A DNA stretch of 64,000 bases from Theropithecus gelada (taxonomy: Eukaryota; Chordata; Mammalia; Primates; Cercopithecidae): NCBI RefSeq assembly GCF_003255815.1, contig NC_037682.1, positions 18,992,153-19,056,152 of the forward strand, written 5' to 3'. Positions within the stretch are counted from its first letter, which is position 1. Every line of letters begins with the position of its first letter. The notes beneath the pieces are model-generated. The model was not told the DNA's origin, did no database searches, and saw only the letters and a list, made by a program, of their open reading frames with translations. Made by a program: the position numbers and the translations under genes. This document shows positions 34,708-44,141 of the stretch, piece after piece.

Positions 34708-35912
34708 TTATATTTTTTTGAGGTGGAGTCTTGCTCTGTCACTGAGGCTGGAGTGCAGTGGCGTGAGCTCGGCTCACTACAAGCTCCGCCTCCCGGGTTG
34801 ACACCATTCTCCTGCCTCAGCCTCCCGAGTAACTGGGACTACAGGTGCACGCCACCACGCCCAGCTAATTTTTTGTATTTTTAGTAGAAATGGGGTTTCA
34901 CCGTGTTAGCCAGGATGGTCTGGATCTCCTGACCTCGTGATCCACCTGCCTCGGCCTCCCAAAGTGCTGGGATTACAGGTGTGAGCCACCACACCCGGCC
35001 TGTTTATTATATTATATATATACACACACATTTTTGAGACAGGGTCTCACTTTGTCACCCATGCTGGAGTGCACTGGTATGATCACAACTCACTGAAGCC
35101 TTGACCTCCTGGGCTCAGTTGATCCTCCCACATCAGTCTACCAAGTAGTTGGGAGCATAGGTGCTTGCCATCATGTCTGGCTAATTTTTTTTTAAATTTT
35201 TTGGCTGGGTGCTGTGGGTCATGCCTGTAATCCCAGCACTTTGGGAGGCCAAAGCAGGCAGATCACCTGAGGTCAGGAGTTTGATACCAGCCTGGCCAAC
35301 ATGGTGAAACCCTGTCTCTACCAAAAATACAAAAATTACCCAGGCATGGTGGTGGGCACCTGTAATCCTAGCTACTCAGGAGGCTGAGGCAGGAGAATCG
35401 CTTGAACCCGGGAGGTGGAGGTTGCAGTGAGCCAAGATTGCACCATTGCACTGTAGTCTGGGCAATGAGTGAGACTTACTCTCAAAAAAGTAAGAGTCTA
35501 GCCGGGCGTGGTGGCTCAAGCCTGTAATCCCAGCACTTTGGGAGGCCGAGACGGGCAGATCACGAGGTCAGGAGATCGAGACTATCCTGGCTAACACAGT
35601 GAAACCCCGTCTCTACTAAAAAAATACAAAAAACTAGCCGGACGTGGTGGCGGGCGCCTATAGTCCCAGCTACTCAGGAGGCTGAGGCAGGAGAATGGCG
35701 TAAACCCGGGAGGCAGAGCTTGTAGTGAGCTGAGATCCGGCCACTGCACTCCAGCCCGGGCGACAGAGTGAGACTCCATCTCAAAAAAAAAAAAAAGTAG
35801 GAGTCCGGGTCTCACTGTGTTGACCAGGCAGGTGTCAAACTCCTAAGCTCAGCTGGTCTACCTCAGCCTCCCAAAGTGCTGGGATTACAGGTATGAGCCA
35901 CTGTGTCTGGTC
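34708..35912. mobile_element. Alu group in the HARBI1 intron
   Basis: Members: 34708-35000 (-, AluY), 35028-35190 (-, partial), 35203-35488 (+, AluS), 35501-35794 (+, young AluY inserted in the middle of older sequence) and 35805-35912 (-, partial). A short TATA/CACA run lies at about 35008-35030. Confidence 0.85.
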
Positions 35913-36009
35913 AGCAAGTGTTTATTAAAGCTAGTTTTGGTATGAGGCACTAAGAAAGCTTCGAATATACCTGTGGAAGTTGAAGATGTAGAAACTGATT
36001 TCCTTAGTC

Positions 36010-36294
36010 TGGGCGTGGTGGCTCATGCCTGTAATCCCAGCATTTTGGGAGGCCAAGGTGGGTGGATCACTTGAGGTCAGGACTCCTTGACCAGCTGGTC
36101 AACATGGTGAAACCCCGTCTCTACTAAATATACAAAAAAATATACAAAAATTAGCTGGGCATGGTGGCATAAGCCTGTGATTCCAGCTACTCAGGAGGCT
36201 GATGCAGGAGAATTACTTGATCCTGGTAGATGGAGGTTGCAGTGAGCGGAAATCGTGCCTCTGCATTCCAGTCTGGATGACCGAGTGAGACTCC

Positions 36295-36325
<31 letters not shown>

Positions 36326-37180
36326 GTGGCTCACACCTGTGATCCCAGCACTTTAGGAGGCCGAGGCAGGTGGATAATGAGGTCAGGAGTTCAAGATAAG
36401 CCTGGCCAAGATGGTGAAACCCCATCTCTACTAAAAATAGGAAAATTAGCCTTGTGCTAATTTTAGCCAGGTGCTAAATCCCAGCAATTTTGGAGGCTGA
36501 GGAGGTCGGATCACCTGAGGTCAGAAGTTTGAGACCAGCCTGGCCAAGATGGTGAAATCCCATCTCTACTAAAAATACAAAAATTAGCCAGGTTTGGTGG
36601 CAGGCACCTATAATCCCAGCTACTCGGGAGGCTGAGGCAGGAGAATCGCTTGAACCTGGGAGGCAGAGGTTGCAGTGAGCTGAGATCACGCCATTGCACT
36701 CCAGCCTGGGGGACAACAGTGAAACTTTGTCTTGGAAAAAAAAAAAAAAAAATTATCAGGTGGGATGGCTCAAGCCTGTAATCCTAGCACTTTGGGAGGC
36801 CGAGGCAAGCAGATCACCTGAGGTTGGGAGTTCAAGACCATCTTGGCCAACATGGTGAAACCATGTCTCTACTAAAAATACAAAATTAGCCGGGCATGGT
36901 GGTGCACGCCTGTAATCCCAGCTACTCGGGCAGCTGAGGCAGGAGAATTGCTTGAACCCGGGAGGCGGAGGTTGCAGTGAACCGAGATTCTATGACTGTA
37001 CTCCAGCCTGGGCTCAAAAAAAAAATTTTTTTTTAAATTGCCAGGCATGGTGGCGTGTGCCTGTAGTCCCAGCTTACTTAGGAGGCTGACTTGGGAGGAT
37101 CACTTGAGCCCAGAAGTTCAAAGCTGCAGTGAGATATGATCGTGCCATTGCACTCCAGTCTGGGCAACAGAGAGAGACCC
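36010..37180 (+). mobile_element. Five adjoining plus-strand Alus or pieces
   Basis: Members: 36010-36325 (with 24-base A tail), 36326-36460 (left arm), 36470-36752 (lacks its 5' end), 36760-37025 and 37039-37180 (right arm only). Close packing of same-strand Alus favours slippage and unequal recombination. Confidence 0.82.
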
Positions 37181-37260
37181 TGAATAATTCATATGAATAG
37201 ACAGATTTGGAAAACGCTGGTCTCTAGAGGTTGTGTGGACAATGGGAGTAATTATGGGAA

Positions 37261-37655
37261 GATTGGCAGGATTATTATTATTATTTTATTTATTTTTTTT
37301 TTTTGAGACGGAGTCTCACTCTGTCGCCCAGGCTGGAGGGCAGTGGTGCGATCTGGGCTCACTGCAAGCTCCGCCTCCCGGGTTTACGCCATTCTCCTGC
37401 CTCAGCCTCCCGAGTAGCTGGGAGGACCCGGGTTTACGCCATTCTCCTGCCTCAGCCTCCCAAGTAGCTGGGAGGACCAGGCGCCCGCCACCTCGCCCGG
37501 CTAGTTTTTTGTATTTTTTTTAGTAGAGACAGGGTTTCACCGTGTTAGCCAGGATGGTCTCAATCTCTTGACCTCGTGATCCGCCTGTCTCGGCCTCCCA
37601 AAGTGCTGGGATTACAGGCTTGAGCCACCGCGCCCGGCCTGATTGGCAGGATTAT
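37261..37655 (-). mobile_element. Young AluY with internal 50-bp tandem duplication
   Basis: Alu at 37276-37640 flanked by GATTGGCAGGATTAT (37261-37275 and 37641-37655). The left arm carries two tandem copies of a 50-bp unit starting at 37381 and 37431. Confidence 0.93.
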
Positions 37656-37712
37656 AAGGAATGACAAGATGTTAACGAAAGAGAGAATAGATGGCTAATT
37701 GTATTTTTGTTG

Positions 37713-38005
37713 TTTTTTTTTTTTGAGACGGAGTTTCACTCTTGTTGCCCAGGCTGCGGTGCAACGGAGCGGTCTTGGCTCACTGCAACCTATGCCTCCT
37801 GGATTCAAGCAATTCTCCTGCCTCAGCCTCCTGAGTAGCTGAGATTACAGGCGCCCGCCACCACGCCCGGCTAATTTTTGTGTTTTAGTAGAGACGGGGC
37901 TTCACCATGTTGGTCAGGCTGGTCTCAAACTCCTGACCTCAGGTGATCCACCCACCATGGCTTCCCAAAGTGCTGGGATTACAGGTGTGAAGCCCTGCAC
38001 CCGGC
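37713..38005 (-). mobile_element. AluS
   Basis: Minus-strand dimer. 'CTAATTGTATTTT' occurs before and after it as the target duplication. Confidence 0.88.
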
Positions 38006-38749
38006 CACCTAATTGTATTTTAAGAAACAACCCTCAGGTTTGAGGAACAGTTCTAGATTTCTCAAACCTAGAACTAGCTGTGATCCTCCAGCCTTTTTTT
38101 TTTTTTTTTAGCATTATTTTTCCTACAATATTATCCATTCCTGTCCTCATTCTCATCTGTCCCTTCAGAATGCATTATCTAAATTCCCTTCTAAATATAC
38201 CTATTCCTGCAAACAATTCAGCCTCAGTTCTTATTTCTTTAGCTCTTGGCCTAGTCCTATTAAAGCAGCTTTGGGTAAGATCTGCCAGAATGTCTTGTGG
38301 ATGACTGATCATATAAGCAATTGTAATCTGTTTAGCAATTCTGATCCTAATCCCCTCTTGAGTGTCTGTTTTCCAGTAGTGCTTGGTTTATAACCATTTA
38401 GTGACGGTAGAGCAATTTTACAAAAGGTCTCCTTTAGCTTTTCCTGTATATCTCCTCCATTTAAGACTCATACCATTTCTTAGAGAAACTTTAACAAGTA
38501 TCATTTAGCATCTCCAGGTTTCAGTATTCATCTTATATACTTACTTTATTCTGTTTTACAGCATTATACTCTTCTTTTATTATGCTCTTGTTTTAGTATT
38601 TTGAGTCTGAAATTAGCATTTAGTGACGAGGTCTTTCCTTTGCCTGACATATCAAAGGATGATAGACATATACTTTGATCTTCTCATTTGAAAAATGAGT
38701 TCAATATCTAACCTAGCAGAGTTGGGATTGCATAATAAGAGATAATCTT
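38006..38749. other. Unique intronic sequence
   Basis: T-rich, no Alu. A 74-codon frame (38080-38304) is hydrophobic only because of T-rich composition. No gene call. Confidence 0.5.
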
Positions 38750-40790
38750 TTTTTTTTTTTTTTTGGAGACAGTCTCACCCTGTCGCCTAGGCTGGAGTGC
38801 AGTGGCGTGATCTCGGCTCACTGCAACCTCCACCTCCCAGGTTCAAGCAGTTCTGCCTCAGCCTCCCAAGTAGCTGAGACTACAGGCACGCATGGCTGAT
38901 TTTTGTATTTTTAGTAGAGATGGGGTTTGCTGTGTTGACCAGACTGGTCTCAAACTCCTGACCTCAGGTTATCCGCCTGCCTTAGCCTCCCAAAGTGCTG
39001 GGATTACAGGCATGAGCCACCGTGCCCAGGCTGATAATCTTTAAAAAGTACCAGCTGGGTGTGGTGGTCACGCCTGTAATCTCAGCACCTTGGGAGGTGA
39101 AGTGGGAGGAATGCTTGAGGCCAGGAGTTCGGGATCAGCCTAGCAACATAACAAGACCCTGTCTCTACAAAAAGTTTAAAAATTAGCTGGGTGTTGTGGC
39201 ATGCGCCTGTAATCCCAGCTACTCAGGAGGCTGTGTTGGGAAGATTGCTTGAGCTTAGGAGTTTGAGGTTGCAGTGAGCTATGATCATACCACTGCACTT
39301 CAGCGTGGGTGACAGAGTGAGACTCTGTCTCAAAAACATTAAACTAAATAAATACTGAAAGTTAGGCCAGGGTGTGGTGGCTCACGATTGTAATCCCAGC
39401 ACTTTGGGAGGCCGAAGGGAGCGGATCATGTGAGGTTGGGAGTTTGAGACCGGCCTGGCCAACATGGTGAAACCCCCATCTCTACTAAAAATACCAAAAT
39501 TAGCCAGTCACAGTGGCACGTGCCTGTAGTCCCAGCTACTCGGGAGGCTGAGGCAGGAGAATTGCTTGAACCCAGGAGGCAGAGGTTGCAGTGAGCCGAG
39601 ATTGTGCTACTGCACTGCAGCCTGGGTGACAGAGTGAGAGTCCGTCTCAAAAAAAAGAAAAGAAAAAGACAAGAAAGTAAAAAAAAAAAAAAAAAAAAAG
39701 TACCAGCACAGTACATGCTACACAGTAGGTGTTCAATGAGTCATGGATATTATTTTTCATTATTATTTATAGCATCAGTTTCTTAAATTCATTATTTAGT
39801 AGGGTTATGTTCAATGAAAAAAAGGGTTATGGCCGGGTGTAGTGTCTCACGCCTGTAATCCCAGCACTTTGGGAAGCCTGAGGTCAGGAGTTTGAGACCA
39901 GCCTGGCCAGCATAGTGAAACCCCGTCTCTACTAAAAATACAAAAATTAGCCAGGCGTGGTACAGGTGCCTGTAATCCCAGCTACTCGGGAGGCTGAGGC
40001 AGGAGAATTGTTTGAACCTGGGAGGTGGAGGTTGCAGTAAGCTGAGATCATGCCACTGCACTCCAGCCTGGGCAACAGAGTGAGACTCTGTCTCAAAAAA
40101 AAAAAAAAAAAAAAAAGGCTAGGCGCGGTGGCTCACGCCTGGAATCCTAGCACTTTGGGAGGCCGAGGCGGGCAGATCACGAGGTCAGGAGATTGAGACC
40201 AGCCTGGCCAAAATGGTGAAACCCTGTCTCTACTAAAAACACAAAAAATTAGCCGGACGTGGTGGCACGTGCCTGTAGTCCCAGCTACTCAGGAGGCTGA
40301 GGCAGGAGAATCGCTTAAACCTGGGAGGCAGAGGTGGTAGTGAGCTGAGATTGCACCACTGCACTCCAGCCTGGGCAACAGAGCAGACTCGGTCTAAAAA
40401 AAAATAAAAATAAAAAGTTATACCTGGGAGGGGAAAAGTGAGCTAAACAGTAAATTTGAAAATTCTGTGAGACTTCTTAGATATTTACAGTTAATCCATT
40501 TCTTAGAAATGTAAGCTCCTGCTAGGGGCTGTAATCCCAGGGCTTTGCGAGGTCAAGGTGGGTGGATTGCTTGGGCACAGGACTTAAAGACCAGCCTGGG
40601 TAACATCGTGAGACCTCCTCTTTAGAAAACATTAGAAAAATTTGCCAGGTGTGGTGGCACATGCCCGTGGTCCCAGATATTCGGAAGGCTGAGGTAGGAG
40701 GCTGGAAGGTTGAGGCTGCAGTGAACTGTTATCACTCCACTGCATTCCTGCCTGGGTGGCAAAGCAAAACTCTGTCTTCAAAAAAATAAA
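38750..40790. mobile_element. Alu group in the HARBI1 intron
   Basis: Members: 38750-39030 (-), 39053-39340 (+), 39364-39700 (+), 39829-40118 (+), 40119-40415 (+, AluY) and 40519-40790 (+, old). Confidence 0.85.
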
Positions 40791-41574
40791 TGTAAGCGCC
40801 TAAAAGAAATGAGCCCTGTATGTTGGGAACAGTGCCTACCACTGTCTGAACAGTCCAGAACGATTTACTGAAATTGATGGTGGGGCCGGAACACAGTGGT
40901 ATGCAAACTGGTACTCCAGGGGCTATTTGTCTCTCAAATTTCTAAGAGGTTTTGCCTCTATTTGGGACATCTCATCTGCCAGATGTAGTGACAGTGAGTC
41001 AGGACAAGAAAACATTATACTAACATTGTGTTGTTGTATCAGGACATTGCACCCCAGTTTTTTGTTGTTGTTTTGTTAGCACTTCCTGGGATCATTTGAT
41101 AAAGAAGTCACTTAAGGAGAATGCCTTGTGTGTATTTTTTTAATTGACTTCTGAATTCATTTCCTTATCACTGTTACTATTTGCATGATTATATGTATGC
41201 TCTCTTTGTTCGTGTGAAATTCTTCCTCTTACAAAGGCATGGTTCTAGTAATTGTGATATATAGGAAGGCAGAACACCTGAGTTCTGATCTCTGCCATAA
41301 GTGCTCGGACTTTTATCTTATTCTTCTCAGCACTGGGAGAATAAATTACTATAGTCCATGAAATCACCTGAAATTCCTTGGTAGTGCTTTTAGACTTGAA
41401 ATTTTGAGGGTAAAGTTAAGACTTTCCCTCACAAGTGTTTTGGGATCTCTCGGCCGAATTTCATTCTTGCTCTTTAGAGATTTTAGAGATTGGCATGCTA
41501 TTTGATTTTATTTGGTTTTATTAAGCCTTTTATTAAATAACAATATTAGGAAAATGCAGGAATTTTATTTTATT
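40791..41574. other. Unique intronic sequence
   Basis: No Alu or recognised exon. It is one of the longer repeat-poor islands in this intron. Confidence 0.55.
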
Positions 41575-41755
41575 TGAGATGGAGTTTCACACTTGTTGCC
41601 CGGGTTGGAGTACAGTGGCATGATTGTGGCTCACTGCAACCTCCACCTCCCATATTGGTCAGGCTGGTCTTGAACTCCTGACCTCAGGTGGTGATCTACC
41701 CGCCTTGGCCTCCCAAAGTGCTGGGATTACAGGCGTGAGTCACCATGCCCGGCCA
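41575..41755 (-). mobile_element. Alu with large internal deletion
   Basis: The Alu right-arm start joins directly to 'atattggtcaggctgg', so over 100 bp in the middle are missing. It is the last Alu before the second HARBI1 coding exon. Confidence 0.8.
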
Positions 41756-42059
41756 AATGCAGGAATTTTATTTCCTCCAGTGCCTTCACCTCCTTTCTAC
41801 ATTCTTTCATATTTGGCTTCCTTTAGGTGCCAGCGTTTTTCTCTGTCAATTTTTACCAACAATATTCTCAGCCAGAACTCGTGTCTTTCTGCTCCTGGCA
41901 TTGGCATGATTTCTTTTTTCTGCTTGGTTTTTCTAGTGTGCTTTGGCACCAGAGGCTGTTGTATTTTCTTGTCCATTGTCAGTATATGTTTTCTGAATTT
42001 CGCTTCCTGTTTGTATTCCACTTATAGTCACTTATGATTTCTTTGGGCCTTCCCCACAG

Positions 42060-42439
42060 GTGACAGTTCCTTCTTTCTTCGAACGTGGCTCATGACCCCA
42101 CTTCACATTCCTGAAACTCCAGCAGAATATCGCTATAATATGGCCCATTCTGCAACTCACAGTGTGATTGAGAAGACTTTCCGAACCCTCTGCTCCCGAT
42201 TCCGCTGCCTGGATGGATCCAAGGGGGCACTGCAGTACTCACCAGAGAAATCCAGCCACATCATCTTGGCCTGTTGTGTTCTCCACAACATCTCCCTGGA
42301 GCATGGGATGGATGTTTGGTCCTCTCCAATGACAGGACCCATGGAACAGCCCCCTGAAGAAGAGTATGAGCACATGGAGTCCCTGGACTTAGAGGCTGAC
42401 CGTATTCGTCAGGAGTTAATGCTCACTCATTTTAGCTAA
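42060..42439 (+). CDS. HARBI1: HARBI1, second coding exon (rest of codon 224 to residue 349 and stop)
   Basis: This exon completes the transposase-derived nuclease domain. It is preceded by a pyrimidine-rich tract and CAG acceptor (42057-42059). The first two bases complete Gly224, followed by DSSFFLRTWL. It carries the third predicted acidic catalytic residue, E261, in VIEKTFRTLCSRF, which matches the Harbinger VERxFGxLKxRF-type motif. The helical CCVLHN segment (295-300) follows, then an acidic tail (EQPPEEEYEHMESLDLEADRI) and the stop TAA at 42437-42439. Because the exon holds the last catalytic residue, any transcript that fails to splice it in cannot encode a full DDE triad. Identity is certain in my view. 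Enzymatic activity is not shown by sequence. Confidence 0.97.
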
Positions 42440-42734
42440 TGTAGAAGGTGGAGAGGAGGGAGACTTCCCAGGAGTTGTGACAGACTTTCTTCCTCATCAC
42501 CTTCTACACAGTTCCATCATCTAGCATGACTGAGTATTCAGATACTTGTCATAAACTGACATTTAATCTGTGTGTTTTGGTAAGGTTGGGGCTATGCCGG
42601 AATATCTTGATTCATTTGCAAATGCATTAAACCGAAACCAAGACAGCGGTTACCTACTGTGCAGTGAACTCCAGGTTGAGTACCACTAATTTGAAAGCTC
42701 AGTGGTTGCAAACATTTATGATTGTGCCTACGAA
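42440..42734 (+). other. HARBI1: HARBI1 3' UTR, proximal part
   Basis: Unique sequence follows the stop codon up to a 5'-truncated Alu at 42748. ATTAAA at 42626-42631 is the first poly(A)-signal variant. An AATAAA at 44502-44507 lies past three Alu insertions and could serve a longer 3' UTR. Which is used cannot be decided here. Confidence 0.6.
42626..42631 (+). terminator. Candidate poly(A) signal ATTAAA for HARBI1
   Basis: This is the most proximal signal-like hexamer, 187 nt after the stop codon. The downstream sequence is only modestly GU-rich. Low confidence. Confidence 0.3.
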
Positions 42735-43253
42735 GTCATAGTAAAGGTCAGGAGTTCAAGACCAGCCTGGCCAACATGGTGAAACCCCGTCTCTACTAAA
42801 AATACAAAAATTAGCGGCCGGGCACGGTGGCTCATGCCTGTAATCCCAGCACTTTGGGAGGCCAAGGTGGGTGGATCACCCGAGGTCAGGAATTCAAGAC
42901 TAGCCTGGCCAACATGGCGAGACCCTGTCTCTACTAAAAAGTGGCAGGTGCCTGTAATCCCAGCTGCTCGGGAGGCTGAGGCAGGATAATCGCTTGAACC
43001 TGGGAGGCGGAGGTTGCGGTGAGCCAAGATCGTGCCATTGCACTCAGCCTGGGCAACAAGAGTGAAACTCCGTCTGCGGAAAAAAAAAATTAGCCAGGCG
43101 TGGTGGTACACACCTGAAATCCCAGCTACTTGGGATGCTGAGGCAGGAGAATCCAGGAGTCGGAGGTTGCAGTGAGCTGAGATCGTGCCACTGCACTCCA
43201 GCCTGAGTGGCAGAGCAAGACTCTTTCTCGAAAAAAAAAAGTCATAGTAAAGG
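42735..43253 (+). mobile_element. 5'-truncated Alu with a second Alu nested inside
   Basis: The outer Alu begins at 'tcaggagttcaagacc', lacking its first 50-60 bases, and has perfect duplications GTCATAGTAAAGG (42735-42747 and 43241-43253). The inner full-length AluS lies at about 42816-43089. The outer right arm resumes at 43090. Confidence 0.88.
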
Positions 43254-43328
43254 GGAAAACAGCATATAGTCAAAACACTTTTTTGGTTTCAATTATCTGC
43301 AGATTTCAGATGAAAACAATATTTACAT

Positions 43329-43631
43329 AGGCCGGGTGCGGTGGCTCACGCCTGTAATCCCACAATCCCAGCACTTTGGGAGGCCAAGGCGGGCAGATCA
43401 GGTGAGGTCAGGAGTTTGACACCAGCCTGACCAATATGGTGAAACCCCATCTCTACTAAAAAATACAAAAATTAGCTGGGCATGGTGGCATGCGCCTGTA
43501 ATCCCAGCTACTCAGGAGGCTGAGACAGGAGAATCGCTTAAACCCAGGAGGCAGAGTTTGCAGTGAGCCAAGATCATGCCATTGCACTCCAGCCTGTGCA
43601 AGACTCCGTCTCAGAAAAAAAAAAAAAAAGA
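43329..43631 (+). mobile_element. AluS with a small duplication in the left arm
   Basis: The block 'aatcccacaatcccagc' shows a short local duplication of the conserved 'aatccca' box. Confidence 0.85.
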
Positions 43632-43790
43632 AAACAATATTTACTTGTTCTGGATTATCTGGGTGGCATTTTAGTTTTTCTACTTTGTTGCCTATATAGG
43701 CATAATCTGAGGCAAATGTGAAGAGAGAATTTCAGTTGGGGAATGGTCTTCTGACAGTAAATGGCTACTAATCCCAGTCTCCAGCTTTGT

Positions 43791-43802
43791 GCTTTTAAGA
43801 GG

Positions 43803-43839
<37 letters not shown>

Positions 43840-44141
43840 AGACGGAGTCTTGCTCTGTGCCCCAGGCTGGAGTGCAGTGGCGCGATCTCGGCTCACTGCA
43901 AGCTCCGCCCCCCCGGGTTCACGCCATTCTCCTGCCTCAGCCTCCCAAGTAGCTGGGACTACAGGCGCCCACCACCTCGCCCGGCTAATTTTCTTGTATT
44001 TTTAGTAGAGACGGGGTTTCACCGTGTTAGCCAGGATGGTCTCGATCTCCTGACCTCGTGATCCGCCCGTCTCGGCCTCCCAAAGTGCTGGGATTACAGG
44101 CTTGAGCCACCGCGCCCGGCCAGCTTTTAAGAGGATATTTT
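43791..44141 (-). mobile_element. Young AluY carrying private variants (copy B)
   Basis: Alu at 43810-44122 flanked by GCTTTTAAGAGGATATTTT on both sides, with a T run of about 30. It is nearly identical to copy A at 10636-10935. Confidence 0.93.

Larger units (their letters stand above)
29811..42059 (+). other. HARBI1: HARBI1 intron between the two coding exons
   Basis: This 12,249-nt phase-1 intron has a GTAAGT donor and a pyrimidine-CAG acceptor. About 30 Alus in both orientations fill most of it, including AluY copies at 34087-34395, 35501-35794 and 37276-37640. An old MIR piece lies at about 33960-34085. Less repetitive islands are at 32650-33027, 33161-33614, 38006-38749 and 40791-41574. 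If the intron is retained, the frame runs 17 codons to a TAG at 29864-29866. Confidence 0.9.

Noticed and set aside
37276..37640. Gene conversion or mis-assembly as the sole cause of the 50-bp repeat
   Set aside because: Not excluded, but the two units differ by at least one base, which argues against simple read duplication. Kept as a finding.
38080..38304. Hydrophobic 74-codon frame as a small membrane protein
   Set aside because: Hydrophobicity follows from T-rich DNA. No start context, exon structure or family match.
42728..43273. 181-codon minus-strand frame after HARBI1
   Set aside because: It is made entirely of two nested Alus read on the minus strand.
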